Origin: Mycobacterium sp.
GTDB lineage: Bacteria; Actinomycetota; Actinomycetes; Mycobacteriales; Mycobacteriaceae
Assembly: GCA_031292665.1 (NCBI GenBank)
Contig: JARLGR010000042.1
Span: 1 to 45,756 of the forward strand
Reading direction: 5' to 3'
Length of the DNA stretch: 45,756 nt
Below the pieces are notes generated by a model. It was not told the origin of the DNA. It ran no database searches and saw nothing but the letters and a program-made list of their open reading frames with translations. The position numbers were made by a program, and so were the translations under genes. Below are positions 25,924 to 35,585 of this stretch, piece after piece (the stretch's first letter is position 1; every line of letters starts with the position of its first letter).

Positions 25924-26859
25924 TTACTTGACCAGCCGCACCTGGTGTTCCTGGCCGATCAACGTGCCGATCATCGCGGCCAGCCGCCGGTAAGACTCGT
26001 CGCGACCGCTGGAGGAGCGATACACCAGGCCGATCCGTCGTCCCGGACGTGGCGTGCCGAACTGCGCGAGCTCCAGCCGGCTCCGCGTCGCCTCGACGCG
26101 CACGGCGCTCTGCGGGATGAGCGTCACCCCCAGCCCGCCGCTGACGCATTGCACGGCCGTCGCCAGCGAGGCCGCCCGGGTATTGGCCAGCTTCGGCCGC
26201 ACCCCGGCCTTGTGACAGACGTCGAGTGCCTGATCGCGCAGGCAGTGGCCCTCGTCCAGCAACAGCAGCGGCAGGTCGGCCAGCGCCGTCGCCGGTACCC
26301 GGCGTTTGCCCGACAGCGGGTGCCCGGGCGGCAGCACCAGCACGAAATCTTCCTCATAGATCGGGATCGCGGTGACTCCCGCCGCATCGGCGGGCAGGGC
26401 GATCAGCGCCGCATCCAGCGCCCCCGCGCGCAACACCGTCAACAGTCGTTCGGTCTGGTCCTCGATTACCCGCAGGGTCAGGTCCGGCAGTCGCTCGGCG
26501 AGCCCGGCCAACACGGCCGGCAGCACGTACGGCGCCACCGTGGGAATCAGTCCCAGCCGGATGCTGGCCCGCAGCGGATCCGACGTCCCCGCGGCGGCAG
26601 TGGTGAACGCGCCGACGGCATCGATCACGGCCTGGGCGCGCGGCAGCAACTGCGCGCCCTCCGGCGTCAGGAACACCCGCCGCGTCGACCGCTCGATCAG
26701 CGGGGTGCCGAGACCGGCCTCCAGTGCCGCCAGCGCCTGCGACAGCGTCGACTGGCTCACCCCGAGAGTTGTTGCCGCGCTACTGAAGTGCCGCTTCTCG
26801 GCCACCGCCACGAACGCGCGAAGGCCGGCGACCGTCGGCTGATAGTTCTTATCGGTCAT
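25924..26859 (-). CDS. oxyR: hydrogen-peroxide sensor OxyR (LysR family)
   Basis: A 311-residue LysR regulator. HTH region: [22 protein letters not shown] (residues 15-40). The redox pair is in [16 protein letters not shown], Cys206 and Cys215, with the same spacing as Cys199/Cys208 of E. coli OxyR. The protein is complete and without a frame break, whereas oxyR of M. tuberculosis is a known pseudogene. ATG 26859 is used because residues before it are not part of the domain and GGAG precedes it. It is divergent from ahpC, its classical target. Confidence 0.94.
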   Translation of the reverse strand: MTDKNYQPTVAGLRAFVAVAEKRHFSSAATTLGVSQSTLSQALAALEAGLGTPLIERSTRRVFLTPEGAQLLPRAQAVIDAVGAFTTAAAGTSDPLRASIRLGLIPTVAPYVLPAVLAGLAERLPDLTLRVIEDQTERLLTVLRAGALDAALIALPADAAGVTAIPIYEEDFVLVLPPGHPLSGKRRVPATALADLPLLLLDEGHCLRDQALDVCHKAGVRPKLANTRAASLATAVQCVSGGLGVTLIPQSAVRVEATRSRLELAQFGTPRPGRRIGLVYRSSSGRDESYRRLAAMIGTLIGQEHQVRLVK

Positions 26860-26960
26860 ACCTATAACTCCAGTGGGACATATCACCTTTACTTCAGTCA
26901 CGATACGCGGCAACATGAAGAACGAAAGCTAATCTTGAGTTAATCCAAATTAGGAGAGCC
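26860..26960. promoter_or_regulatory. oxyR-ahpC intergenic promoter/operator region
   Basis: A 101-bp AT-rich region between divergent start codons. ACATATCACCTTTACTTCAG at about 26878-26897 resembles the conserved part of the M. tuberculosis oxyR-ahpC spacer as I recall it, where OxyR binds. AGGAGAGCC precedes the ahpC ATG. Exact OxyR contact points and start sites cannot be read by eye. Confidence 0.7.
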
Positions 26961-27548
26961 ATGCCTTTGCGGACCATCGGCGACCAGTTCCCCGCCTACC
27001 AGCTCACCGCCCTGATCGCCGGCGATCTGTCCAAGGTCGACGCCAAGCAACCCGGCGACTACTTCACCACGATCACCAACGAGGACCACGCAGGCAAGTG
27101 GCGCGTCGTGTTCTTCTGGCCGAAAGACTTCACCTTCGTGTGCCCCACCGAGATCGCCGCGTTCGGGAGGCTCAACGGCGAATTCGCCGACCGCGACGCG
27201 CAGGTCCTGGGCGTCTCGATCGACAGCGAGTTCGTGCACTTCAATTGGCGCGCGCAGCACGACGACCTCAAGAAACTGCCGTTCCCGATGCTCTCGGACA
27301 TCAGGCGGGAGCTCAGCCTGGCAACCGGCGTCCTCAACGCCGACGGTGTCGCCGACCGCGTGACCTTCCTCGTCGACCCCAACAACGAGATCCAATTCGT
27401 CTCGGCCACCGCGGGATCCGTGGGCCGCAACGTCGAGGAAGTGCTGCGGGTGCTGGACGCACTGCAGTCCGACGAGCTGTGCGCGTGCAACTGGCGCAAG
27501 GGCGACCCGACGCTGGACGCCGCGGAGCTGCTCAGGGACTCGGCGTAG
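26961..27548 (+). CDS. ahpC: alkyl hydroperoxide reductase AhpC (2-Cys peroxiredoxin)
   Basis: A 195-residue peroxiredoxin reducing peroxides and peroxynitrite. The start [20 protein letters not shown] and length match mycobacterial AhpC. Peroxidatic Cys61 lies in FTFVCPTE; the resolving cysteines are in [10 protein letters not shown] near residues 174-176, the mycobacterial three-cysteine pattern. It is recycled by AhpD, encoded 20 bases downstream. Expected to be controlled by the divergent OxyR. Confidence 0.97.
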   Translation: MPLRTIGDQFPAYQLTALIAGDLSKVDAKQPGDYFTTITNEDHAGKWRVVFFWPKDFTFVCPTEIAAFGRLNGEFADRDAQVLGVSIDSEFVHFNWRAQHDDLKKLPFPMLSDIRRELSLATGVLNADGVADRVTFLVDPNNEIQFVSATAGSVGRNVEEVLRVLDALQSDELCACNWRKGDPTLDAAELLRDSA

Positions 27549-27568
27549 TAGAGGCATTGGAGGCTCTC

Positions 27569-28114
27569 ATGGGTGTCGAAAACCTCAAGGCAGCACTGCC
27601 TGAGTACGCGAAGGACCTCAAGCTCAACCTGGGGTCGATCACGCGCAGCACCGAGCTGAGCGAGGAACAGCTCTGGGGCACCCTGCTGGCGAGTGCGGCA
27701 GCGACGCGGAACACCCAGGTGCTGGCGGAGATTGGAGCCGAGGCGGCGGACATCCTGTCCGCCGAGGCTTACGACTCGGCGCTGGGGGCCGCGTCGATCA
27801 TGGGCATGAACAACGTGTTCTACCGTGGTCGCGGCTTTCTCGAGGGCAAGTACGACGACCTGCGCGCAGGGTTGCGGATGAACATCATCGCCAATCCCGG
27901 TGTGGAAAAGGCCAATTTCGAGCTATGGTGCTTCGCGGTGTCGTCGATCAACGGATGCCCCGACTGTGTGTCCGCCCACGAGCACACGCTGCGCGAGGCG
28001 GGGGTGAGCCGAGAGACAATCCAGGAGGCATTGAAGGCCGCCGCGATCGTGTCCGGTGTGGCGCAGGCGATTGTCGCCGCGGAGGCACTGGCGACGCTGG
28101 CCGGCGTCGGCTGA
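27569..28114 (+). CDS. ahpD: alkylhydroperoxidase AhpD
   Basis: A 181-residue helical thiol protein that passes electrons from lipoamide/DlaT to AhpC in mycobacteria. [20 protein letters not shown] and [20 protein letters not shown] match AhpD strongly. The active site is [13 protein letters not shown] with Cys130 and Cys133, plus the His and Glu needed for proton relay. GGAGG at 27559-27563 precedes ATG 27569. The gene follows ahpC by 20 bases, so one transcript. Confidence 0.96.
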   Translation: MGVENLKAALPEYAKDLKLNLGSITRSTELSEEQLWGTLLASAAATRNTQVLAEIGAEAADILSAEAYDSALGAASIMGMNNVFYRGRGFLEGKYDDLRAGLRMNIIANPGVEKANFELWCFAVSSINGCPDCVSAHEHTLREAGVSRETIQEALKAAAIVSGVAQAIVAAEALATLAGVG

Positions 28115-28124
28115 TCGAAGCCCT

Positions 28125-29435
28125 GTGACCGGACCAGCCTGGATCGCGCATGCCATCTGGTGGCAGGTCTATCCCCTGGGCTTCGTCGGCGCTTATCCCA
28201 CCTCGTCCGAGCCGCCGCAGCCGATTGAACACCGGCTGCGGCGGATCGTCGACTGGTTCGACCACGCCATCGAAATGGGGGCCTCGGGCATCGCGCTGGG
28301 CCCGATCTTCGCCTCGCGCACACACGGTTACGACTCCACCGACCACTACCGCATCGATCCCCGGCTCGGCGACGATGCCGACTTCGACCACCTTATCGGC
28401 GAGGCTCATCGGCGCGGGCTGCGCGTGCTGCTCGACGGCGTGTTCAACCACGTCGGCGCGGACTTTTCCCACTACAGCGAGGCCCCGGACAACGAGGCAT
28501 CGGCGCGCTGGTTTCGGGGACGCCCCGGGCGCTTCCACAGCTTCGAGGGCCATTCGGAGCTCATCACCCTCAACCACGACAACCCCGAGGTCGCCGACTA
28601 CGTCGTCGACGTGATGGCGCACTGGTTGGGACGCGGCGCGGACGGTTGGCGGCTGGATGCGGCATACGCTGTCCCGGAACGGTTCTGGGCGTCGACATTG
28701 CCAAGGGTGCGCGAGCGGCATCCGGAGGCTTGGTTCGTCGGCGAGCTCATCCACGGGGACTACGCGGCGGTCGTGGAGGCGGCCACCTTCGACTCGGCGA
28801 CCCAGTACGAGCTATGGAAGGCGATCTGGAGCAGCATCAACGACGGCAACTTCTTCGAATTGGACTGGGCGCTGCAGCGGCACAACGACTTTCTGTCCGG
28901 CTTCGCTCCCCTGACGTTCATCGGCAATCACGACGTCACCCGCATCGCCAGCCGGCTCGGGCGCCCCGAGCACCTGGCCCACGCACTGGCGATCCTGATG
29001 ACGGTCGGCGGCGTGCCGAGCGTGTACGCCGGCGACGAGCTCGGATTCCGCGGCGTCAAGGAAGAACGATACGGCGGCGACGACGCGGTGCGTCCCGAGT
29101 TCGGATCTCCGCCAATGGAGTTGGACGCGTCCGGCGTCGAAGTGTGGGAGCTGCACCGGTACCTGATCGGGCTGCGTCGCCGCCACCCGTGGCTGCATGG
29201 CGCTTCGACCACCGCGGCGCGGGTGGACAACCGGCAGTACGTCTATGAGACCCGCAGCGGCGACGACGCCCTGCTGGTCGCGCTCAACATCGACGACGAG
29301 CCGCTGCACCTGCAGCTGTCGAAGTTCGGCATCGAGCGCGCCGAGCTGGTCGCCGGGTCGTGGGCCCCGCCACCGGAGATCGTCGAGCGGGTCGTCGTCG
29401 AGCCGCATGGCTGGCGGATTCTGCGCCCCGCCTAG
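28125..29435 (+). CDS. GH13 alpha-amylase-family glycosidase
   Basis: A 436-residue single-domain GH13 enzyme with a small C-terminal beta part. Catalytic residues: nucleophile Asp178 in GWRLDAAYA, acid/base Glu207 in FVGELIHGDY, and the third Asp270 in FIGNHDVTR; the family start AIWWQVYPLGFVGAYP and VLLDGVFNHVGADF are also present. Such enzymes act on alpha-glucans or alpha-glucosides (maltodextrin, trehalose-like). GTG 28125 follows ahpD by ten bases, so it may ride on the ahpCD transcript. Its stop TAG shares the palindrome CTAG (29432-29435) with the stop of the opposite gene. Confidence 0.88.
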   Translation: MTGPAWIAHAIWWQVYPLGFVGAYPTSSEPPQPIEHRLRRIVDWFDHAIEMGASGIALGPIFASRTHGYDSTDHYRIDPRLGDDADFDHLIGEAHRRGLRVLLDGVFNHVGADFSHYSEAPDNEASARWFRGRPGRFHSFEGHSELITLNHDNPEVADYVVDVMAHWLGRGADGWRLDAAYAVPERFWASTLPRVRERHPEAWFVGELIHGDYAAVVEAATFDSATQYELWKAIWSSINDGNFFELDWALQRHNDFLSGFAPLTFIGNHDVTRIASRLGRPEHLAHALAILMTVGGVPSVYAGDELGFRGVKEERYGGDDAVRPEFGSPPMELDASGVEVWELHRYLIGLRRRHPWLHGASTTAARVDNRQYVYETRSGDDALLVALNIDDEPLHLQLSKFGIERAELVAGSWAPPPEIVERVVVEPHGWRILRPA

Positions 29436-29869
29436 GAAGCCGTGAGCCGCGCCAGCGTCAGCTGGTCTTCCCTGCCGCCGTAGTACTTGTCGAGCAGCGC
29501 GACGAAGTCCTGGTTGTCGTCGGTGGCGCGGGCGAACAGCGTCATCGACGAACACAGCTTGAGGTCGTCGGGCGAGCCGAAGATCGCACCGATCGCCCGT
29601 CCCTCCACCTGGTTGACCAGCCGGGCGCACTCGTGCAGTCGCGGGCCGAGCACATCGTGGCGCAGGTACGCGCGGGCTTCCTCGAGCGAGGAGATGCCGT
29701 ACCGGGCTGCCATCGGACTGCCGCCCAGGCCGCGCAATTGCGGGAACACGAACCACATCCAGTGACTGCGTTTTCGCCCGTGCTGCAACTCGTCCACGAC
29801 GTGGCCGTACACCGCGGCCTGCGCGTCCACGAAACGCCTCAGGTCAAAGGGGTCGCTTGCCGTTTCCAC
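29432..29869 (-). CDS. DUF1810-family protein
   Basis: A 145-residue cytosolic protein of the DUF1810 family. [20 protein letters not shown], the [20 protein letters not shown] signature, and [20 protein letters not shown] are family hallmarks. From GTG 29869 the length is 145, equal to what I recall for Rv1873; an upstream start at 29887 would add six residues that do not look like the family. Function not known; structure of a homologue is known to be all-helical. Start codon only 26 bases from the divergent lldD2 start. Confidence 0.85.
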   Translation of the reverse strand: METASDPFDLRRFVDAQAAVYGHVVDELQHGRKRSHWMWFVFPQLRGLGGSPMAARYGISSLEEARAYLRHDVLGPRLHECARLVNQVEGRAIGAIFGSPDDLKLCSSMTLFARATDDNQDFVALLDKYYGGREDQLTLARLTAS

Positions 29870-29895
29870 CCGACCACGGTTGCACACTGGTGTCC

Positions 29896-31140
29896 ATGGC
29901 GGTCAAACGACAAGTGCCCAGGGTCCGCGACCTCGCGCCGCTGATCCAGTTCAAAAGGCCGCAGTTCGATCGCACCAGACGCCGCCTGGACGCCGCGCTG
30001 ACCATCGAGGACCTGCGGCGCATCGCCCAGCGGCGCACGCCCAGGGCGGCCTTCGACTACACCGACGGTGCCGCCGAGGACGAGCTGTCCATCGCGCGCG
30101 CCCGACAAGCCTTTCGCGACATCGAGTTTCACCCGACGATCCTGCGCGACGTCACCAACGTGGCCACCGGATGGAACGTGCTCGGCCAACCGGTCGCGCA
30201 GCCCTTCGGGATCGCGCCGACCGGCTTCACCCGCTTGATGCACACCGAGGGCGAGATCGCCGGCGCCCGGGCGGCGGCGAGGGCCGGGATCCCGTTCTCG
30301 CTGTCCACGCTCGGCACCACCGCGATCGAAGACCTGGTGACCGCTGTCCCCCAGGGGCGCAAATGGTTTCAGCTGTACATGTGGCGCGATCGGGAACGCT
30401 CGATGGCGCTGGTGCACCGCGCGGCCGACGCCGGTTTCGACACCCTGCTGGTCACCGTCGACGTCCCGGTCGCCGGCGCTCGGTTGCGCGACGCCCGCAA
30501 CGGGATGTCGATCCCGCCGGCGCTGACGCTGCGGACCGTGCTCGACGCGCTGCCACGCCCGCGCTGGTGGTTCGACCTGTTCACCACCGAACCCCTGTCG
30601 TTCGCGTCGCTGGATCGTTGGTCGGGCACCGTCGGGGAGTACCTCAACACCATGTTCGACCCCAGCGTCACCTTCGACGACCTGGCCTGGATCAAGGACC
30701 GGTGGCCCGGCAAGCTCGTCGTAAAGGGCATCCAGACGCTCGACGACGCCCGCGCCGTCGTCGACCGCGGCGTCGACGGCATCGTGCTGTCCAATCACGG
30801 TGGGCGCCAACTCGACCGCGCCCCGGTGCCATTCCACCTGCTGCCCGCGGTCGCGCGCGACCTGGGCAAGCACACCGAGATCCTGCTGGATACCGGCATC
30901 ATGTCCGGCGCCGACATAGTGGCGGCCATCGCGCTGGGCGCCCGGTGCACGCTCGTCGGCCGGGCCTACCTCTACGGGCTGATGGCCGGCGGCGAGGCCG
31001 GGGTGCACCGCGCGATCGAGATCTTGGAAAGCGGGGTGACCCGCACGATGGCGCTGCTCGGCGTCACCTGCCTCGAGGAGCTTTCGCCCAAGCACGTGAC
31101 GCAGTTGCGGCGGCTCGGGCCCATCGAACCGCCCGCTTAA
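29896..31140 (+). CDS. lldD2: L-lactate dehydrogenase (quinone/FMN), LldD2
   Basis: A 414-residue FMN-dependent alpha-hydroxyacid dehydrogenase, oxidising L-lactate to pyruvate and feeding electrons to the respiratory chain. [20 protein letters not shown] matches LldD2 as I recall, as does the whole sequence. Active site: [49 protein letters not shown] (Lys) and the catalytic His301 in [10 protein letters not shown]. Known in M. tuberculosis to be needed for growth on lactate. ATG 29896 with no obvious ribosome binding site; only 26 bases separate it from the divergent gene, so promoters overlap or the mRNA is leaderless. Confidence 0.95.
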   Translation: MAVKRQVPRVRDLAPLIQFKRPQFDRTRRRLDAALTIEDLRRIAQRRTPRAAFDYTDGAAEDELSIARARQAFRDIEFHPTILRDVTNVATGWNVLGQPVAQPFGIAPTGFTRLMHTEGEIAGARAAARAGIPFSLSTLGTTAIEDLVTAVPQGRKWFQLYMWRDRERSMALVHRAADAGFDTLLVTVDVPVAGARLRDARNGMSIPPALTLRTVLDALPRPRWWFDLFTTEPLSFASLDRWSGTVGEYLNTMFDPSVTFDDLAWIKDRWPGKLVVKGIQTLDDARAVVDRGVDGIVLSNHGGRQLDRAPVPFHLLPAVARDLGKHTEILLDTGIMSGADIVAAIALGARCTLVGRAYLYGLMAGGEAGVHRAIEILESGVTRTMALLGVTCLEELSPKHVTQLRRLGPIEPPA

Positions 31141-31219
31141 GAAGCCCCATCGGCGCCGAGATTGCAGCGATCGATTGAGCCTGCCGTGCCCAGCACGACC
31201 ATGGCGGCAATCTCGCCAG

Positions 31220-32350
31220 CTACTGCAGGCGGGCGACCTGTTCGGTGCGGTTGCGTACCAGGTCGTTGAAGGCCTGGCCCGGCCCGATGTGGTCGAAGAG
31301 TTGCGGCGGGTAGTGGGTGACGTACATGGTCCGGCGGCCGCCGGCGCCGGTCGGCCGGGGAGAGGCATGCATCAGGTCCTGGACGTGGACGGTGACGTCG
31401 CCTGGGGCGGTGTCGATGCTCACCACCGGCACGTGGTGCAGCCGTTGTTCCCACCGGTAGTGAATGGCCTGACCGTGGCTGCCGGGAAGAACCTGCAGGT
31501 TGCCGGTCGAGGAGTCCGAGCCGGTGAGCTGAATGCCGACGCTGACCGCGGGGCACATGATGGCGTGCCCGCCCATGCCGCAATCTTGATGCCAGGGGAT
31601 GTTGGATAGCCCGCTGGTGTTCCCCGGCACTTTGAGCAACACCGCGCTGCCTTCCATCCGGTCGGGTGCGGTGCGCAGCGCGGGATTGATGAGGGTGCCC
31701 AACCTGCGCACCCGGGGATCGTTTTCCAGCGCGGCGAGCACCGGCGAGCGCGACGTCGCGTACACCAAGCGGCACAGCACGCTGCTGCCGTCCTCGGCGG
31801 TGGCCCACCAGGACTGGTCGTCGCCGGGGCGGGCCTGCGCCGCGAGGCGGTCGATCTCGCGGTTGGCGGCCCGCATCTCATCGGCGTCGAAGACCTCCTT
31901 GACGTGCAGATAGCCCATGGTTTGCAGCTGCGCGGCCAGTTCCGCGTCGCCGGCGTCGAGGGTGAACGTGGCGAGCGGGTCGCGACCCTGCAAGTCGGCC
32001 CGGGCCGGATCGTACGGCGGGATGCCGGCGTGCAGATACCGCAGGACCGGGTCCCAGTCGGCCAGCTGCTCGAATTCGCCCCGCTCGAAGGCCAGGTCGT
32101 TGCTGAGCAGGAGGTTGATGATCGTGCGGACCTGGCCGACCATGTCGTTCCAGGCCAGTCGGGAAAGCCGTACGACGGCGTCTCCGTCAGCCTGCCCTTC
32201 GCCGACGCGGATGGTCGAGCCGTCGACGGCATAGGTGACCGCGTCATCCTCGACGAGGAAGGTGATGGCGCCGGTGGACGCAAGATCTGTGGCCGCGGAT
32301 TCGAGGATGTCCGGGTCAAGGTCGGTCGGGGCGGGGTGGGTCAGCGGCAC
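31220..32350 (-). CDS. phytanoyl-CoA dioxygenase (PhyH)-family protein with extra N-terminal domain
   Basis: A 376-residue Fe(II)/2-oxoglutarate oxygenase. The metal triad is His254-x-Asp256 in WHQDCGMGG and His328 in DLMHASPRP, with a 2OG-binding Arg in the same region (RPTGAGGRR). Residues 1-140 precede the oxygenase and contain a block (ITFLVEDDAVTYAVDGSTIR) that looks like an SCP2 or SCP2-like lipid-binding fold; this is inference. GTG 32350 is favoured: CATAAT (32357-32362 on this strand) ends six bases before it, the spacing of leaderless mycobacterial genes. An upstream open frame to 32449 has no support. Substrate unknown. Confidence 0.8.
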   Translation of the reverse strand: MPLTHPAPTDLDPDILESAATDLASTGAITFLVEDDAVTYAVDGSTIRVGEGQADGDAVVRLSRLAWNDMVGQVRTIINLLLSNDLAFERGEFEQLADWDPVLRYLHAGIPPYDPARADLQGRDPLATFTLDAGDAELAAQLQTMGYLHVKEVFDADEMRAANREIDRLAAQARPGDDQSWWATAEDGSSVLCRLVYATSRSPVLAALENDPRVRRLGTLINPALRTAPDRMEGSAVLLKVPGNTSGLSNIPWHQDCGMGGHAIMCPAVSVGIQLTGSDSSTGNLQVLPGSHGQAIHYRWEQRLHHVPVVSIDTAPGDVTVHVQDLMHASPRPTGAGGRRTMYVTHYPPQLFDHIGPGQAFNDLVRNRTEQVARLQ

Positions 32351-32356
32351 GGGCCG

Positions 32357-32362
32357 ATTATG
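32357..32362 (-). promoter_or_regulatory. -10 element for a leaderless start of the PhyH-like gene
   Basis: CATAAT on the minus strand ends six bases before GTG 32350, with no ribosome binding site in between. Leaderless transcripts with a TANNNT-like -10 seven or so bases ahead of ATG/GTG are common in mycobacteria. Confidence 0.5.
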
Positions 32363-32429
32363 CAAGAACGCCGATGTGATAGCCACCACAACTCGTCGGG
32401 ACGTCAGGAACAAACGGGCCCCCGGCTGG

Positions 32430-32450
32430 GTTAAGCGGAGCAGACTCAAC
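32430..32450. promoter_or_regulatory. HAIR-like (HspR) operator before lon
   Basis: GTTAAGC-N7-ACTCAAC resembles the HspR-binding HAIR element CTTGAGT-N7-ACTCAAG in 10 of 14 arm positions with the exact seven-base spacer. It ends 13 bases before the lon start, where bound repressor would block transcription. HspR control of lon is known in Streptomyces. Confidence 0.45.
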
Positions 32451-32463
32451 TTTGGGAGGATTG

Positions 32464-34797
32464 ATGGCTGAAGCCAAGGCGGTGCCGGTGCTGTTTGTCA
32501 CCGACACCATCGTGTTGCCCGCAATGGTGGTGCCGATCGCGCTTGACGACGCCGCCCGGGCCGCAATCGACGCCGCGAAGGCCAGCGAATCGGGGCAGCT
32601 GCTGATCGCGCCCCGGCTGGAGGACCGGTATCCCTCGCACGGCGTGATCGCGAAGATCCTGCAGGTCGGCCGCATCGCCGGCGGCGGCACCGCCGCCGTC
32701 GTGCGCGGGGAGCGCCGGGCACAGATCGGAGCCGGAGCGTCCGGCCCCGGCCCCGCGCTGTGGGTCGAGGTGACCGAGGTCGTAGAGCCGGAGCTGACCG
32801 ACGAGGTCACGGCGCTGGCGGCGGAGTACAAGAAGCTGCTGCTGGCCATGCTGCAACGGCGAGAGGCCTGGGAGATCGTCGACTACGTCAACAGCCTGAC
32901 CGACCCGTCGGCGCTGGCCGACACCTCGGGCTATGCCTCGTATCTGACCGCCGTCCAGAAGCGGCAGCTTGTGGAGACCGTCGATGTGGCCGAGCGGCTG
33001 CGCGTGCTGATCGACTGGACCAGCAGCCAGCTGGCCGAGGTCGAGGTCAACGACAAGATCGCCGAAGACGTGCGCGAGGGCATGGAGAAGACGCAGAAGG
33101 AGTTCCTGCTGCGCCAGCAGTTGGCCGCCATCCGCAAGGAACTGGGCGAGGGCGAAGCCGATGGTTCTGACGACTACCGGGCCCGCGTCGAGGCCGCCGA
33201 CCTGCCCGAGAAGGTGCGCGAGGCCGCGCTGCGCGAGGTCGGCAAGCTGGAACGGGCCAGCGACCAGAGCCCGGAAAGCGGCTGGATTCGCACCTGGCTG
33301 GACACCGTGCTCGACCTGCCCTGGAACGTGCGGACCGAGGACTCGACGGACCTGACGGCCGCGCGGGACATCCTGGACGCCGACCACCACGGGCTGGACG
33401 ACGTCAAGGACCGCATCGTCGAATACCTGGCGGTGCGCACCCGCCGCGCCCAGCGTGGGCTGCAGGTCGTCGGCGGCCGCGGCTCCGGCGCGGTGATGGT
33501 GCTGGCAGGCCCGCCCGGCGTCGGCAAGACGTCGCTGGGTGAGAGCGTGGCGAGGGCGCTGGGTCGCAAGTTCGTGCGTGTCGCCTTGGGCGGGGTGCGC
33601 GACGAGGCCGAGATCCGCGGGCACCGGCGCACCTACGTGGGCGCGTTGCCGGGCCGGATCGTGCGCGCAATCGGCGAGGCGGGGTCGATGAATCCCGTTG
33701 TGCTGCTGGACGAGATCGACAAGGTCGGTTCCGACTACCGCGGCGACCCGAGCGCGGCGTTGCTCGAGGTGCTCGACCCCGCGCAGAACCACACGTTCCG
33801 CGACCACTACCTGGACCTGGAGCTGGACCTGTCCGATGTGGTGTTCCTGGCCACCGCCAACGTGATCGAGAACATCCCGTCGGCACTGCTGGACCGCATG
33901 GAGCTGGTGCAGATCGACGGCTACACCGAAGACGACAAGGTCGCCATCGCCCGCGACTACCTGCTGCCCCGGCAACGGGACAGGGCGGCGCTGACCGACC
34001 GCGAGGTCGTCGTCACCGACGCTGCGCTGCGCAAGATCGCCGCCGACTACACCCGCGAGCCGGGTGTGCGGCAGTTCGAGCGACTGCTGGCCAAGGCGCT
34101 GCGCAAGGTCACGACCAAGATCGCTGACGACAGCGGGCAGGTCACCATCGACGAGCCGGATCTGGTGGGTTACCTGGGCCGGCCGCGGTTCACGCCCGAG
34201 TCGGCCGAACGCACGGCGGTGCCCGGGGTTGCCACCGGCCTGGCCGTGACGGGGCTGGGCGGCGACGTGCTCTACATCGAGGCCGGGGCCGCTGGATCAG
34301 ACGGGCCAGGCGAGGCGTCCTTACAGCTGACGGGACAGTTGGGCGACGTGATGAAGGAGTCGGCGCAGATCGCGCTGTCCTACGTGCGCTCTCACGCTCA
34401 CGCATTGGGCGTCGACCCCAAGGCGCTGGACCGCCGCATCCACGTGCACGTGCCCGCCGGCGCGGTGCCCAAGGACGGCCCGTCGGCAGGGGTCACGATG
34501 GTCACCGCGCTGGTATCGATGGCGACCGGGCGTCAGGTCCGCTCCGACGTCGGCATGACCGGTGAGGTCACGCTGAACGGTCGGGTGCTGCCGATCGGCG
34601 GCGTGAAGCAGAAGCTGCTGGCCGCCCAACGCGCAGGCCTGTCAACGGTTTTCATTCCGCAGCGCAACGAGCCCGATCTGGACGACGTGCCGGCCGAAGT
34701 GCTCGACGCGCTGGACGTGCGGCCGATGCTCGACGTCGCCGAGATCGTCGCGCAGGCGCTGGAGCCGCTGGCCCAGACGGTGACGGCCGCGGCCTGA
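32464..34797 (+). CDS. lon: ATP-dependent protease Lon
   Basis: A 777-residue LonA protease. Residues 1-190 are the substrate-binding N-domain, followed by a coiled-coil linker ([20 protein letters not shown]), the AAA+ module with Walker [10 protein letters not shown] (Lys355) and Walker [12 protein letters not shown], and the C-terminal protease domain with the Ser674-Lys717 dyad in PKDGPSAG and [13 protein letters not shown] 32464 follows GGGAGGA; a TTG four codons earlier is the alternative. M. tuberculosis lacks lon as I recall, while fast growers such as M. smegmatis have it, so this is an extra proteostasis gene of this lineage. Degrades misfolded and some regulatory proteins. Confidence 0.96.
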   Translation: MAEAKAVPVLFVTDTIVLPAMVVPIALDDAARAAIDAAKASESGQLLIAPRLEDRYPSHGVIAKILQVGRIAGGGTAAVVRGERRAQIGAGASGPGPALWVEVTEVVEPELTDEVTALAAEYKKLLLAMLQRREAWEIVDYVNSLTDPSALADTSGYASYLTAVQKRQLVETVDVAERLRVLIDWTSSQLAEVEVNDKIAEDVREGMEKTQKEFLLRQQLAAIRKELGEGEADGSDDYRARVEAADLPEKVREAALREVGKLERASDQSPESGWIRTWLDTVLDLPWNVRTEDSTDLTAARDILDADHHGLDDVKDRIVEYLAVRTRRAQRGLQVVGGRGSGAVMVLAGPPGVGKTSLGESVARALGRKFVRVALGGVRDEAEIRGHRRTYVGALPGRIVRAIGEAGSMNPVVLLDEIDKVGSDYRGDPSAALLEVLDPAQNHTFRDHYLDLELDLSDVVFLATANVIENIPSALLDRMELVQIDGYTEDDKVAIARDYLLPRQRDRAALTDREVVVTDAALRKIAADYTREPGVRQFERLLAKALRKVTTKIADDSGQVTIDEPDLVGYLGRPRFTPESAERTAVPGVATGLAVTGLGGDVLYIEAGAAGSDGPGEASLQLTGQLGDVMKESAQIALSYVRSHAHALGVDPKALDRRIHVHVPAGAVPKDGPSAGVTMVTALVSMATGRQVRSDVGMTGEVTLNGRVLPIGGVKQKLLAAQRAGLSTVFIPQRNEPDLDDVPAEVLDALDVRPMLDVAEIVAQALEPLAQTVTAAA

Positions 34798-34824
34798 GCT
34801 GTCGCGCGTGACCTTCTGGTGACT

Positions 34825-34866
34825 TTCAACGCCGAGCGTGACACGAGCGTCACGCTCGGCGTTGAA
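34825..34866 (+). terminator. lon terminator: perfect 18-bp inverted repeat
   Basis: TTCAACGCCGAGCGTGAC (34825-34842) pairs fully with 34849-34866 across the loop ACGAGC, 27 bases after the lon stop. No T run follows, as is common for mycobacterial terminators. The right arm ends eight bases before the GTG of the next gene. Confidence 0.85.
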
Positions 34867-34873
34867 TAGAGCC

Positions 34874-35251
34874 GTGACTCTGAAACGGCAAGTAATCCAG
34901 CGCGTCCAACGGCTGGTGGTCAATCCGGTGGGCCGGCATCTCCCGGGGACCATCCTGGAAACCACGGGCCGCAAGAGCGGTCAGCCGCGGCGCACCGCCG
35001 TCGGCGGCCGCGTCGTCAACAACCAGTTCTGGATGGTCTCCGAACACGGCGAACATTCCGACTACGTGCGCAACATCAAGGCCAGTCCGGCCGTCCGTGT
35101 GCGCATCGGCGGCCGGTGGCGCACCGGTACCGCTCACGTGCTGCCCGACGACGACCCGCTGCAGCGGCTGGGCAATCTGCCCGCGTTCAATAGCGCGGTG
35201 GTCCGCCTGACGGGCAGCGACCTGCTGACGATTCGGGTCGACCTGGACTGA
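34874..35251 (+). CDS. nitroreductase/deazaflavin-dependent (Ddn-like, DUF385) protein
   Basis: A 125-residue split-barrel protein of the F420-dependent Ddn family. It starts with a basic helix (TLKRQVIQRVQRLVVNPVGR), then HLPGTILETTGRKSGQPRRT, the signature L-T-x-G-R-K-S-G-x-x-R that binds the F420 phosphates, and a DYVRNIKASPAVRVRIGGRW segment. Family members reduce quinones or nitroimidazoles with F420H2. GTG 34874 chosen because the hairpin of the lon terminator covers codons before it. It ends one base before the next start, so they are co-transcribed. Confidence 0.85.
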   Translation: MTLKRQVIQRVQRLVVNPVGRHLPGTILETTGRKSGQPRRTAVGGRVVNNQFWMVSEHGEHSDYVRNIKASPAVRVRIGGRWRTGTAHVLPDDDPLQRLGNLPAFNSAVVRLTGSDLLTIRVDLD

Positions 35252-35252
35252 C

Positions 35253-35585
35253 ATGGCCTATGACGAGGACCTGGCCAACGGCATTCGCGAACTCCTCGGC
35301 GCCGAGCGGGGCGTCGAGGAGATGCGGATGTTCGGCGGTCTCGCGTTCCTGATCGACGGCCACATGTCCGTGGCCGCCAGCGGCCAGGGCGGGTTGCTGG
35401 TGCGGGTGCCGCCGAACGAGACCGACAAACTCGTCCAACGCGCGCACGTCAGCGTCATGGTGATGGCGGGCCGGGAAACCCGCGGCTGGTTGCGCGTTGC
35501 CGCCGCCGGAGTGCAAACCAGGCGCCAACTGCAGGGCTGGGTCGCGCGGGGTGTGGGCTACGCGCGAATCCTGCCGCCGAAATAG
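35253..35585 (+). CDS. TfoX N-terminal domain protein
   Basis: A 110-residue stand-alone TfoX/Sxy N-terminal domain. MAYDEDLANGIRELLGAERG, VEEMRMFGGLAFLIDGHMSV and the final GWVARGVGYARILPPK fit the family. In gamma-proteobacteria TfoX regulates competence, but isolated domains such as this occur widely in actinobacteria with unknown roles, and no DNA-binding segment is visible. Its ATG follows the stop of the Ddn-like gene after one base. Confidence 0.85.
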   Translation: MAYDEDLANGIRELLGAERGVEEMRMFGGLAFLIDGHMSVAASGQGGLLVRVPPNETDKLVQRAHVSVMVMAGRETRGWLRVAAAGVQTRRQLQGWVARGVGYARILPPK

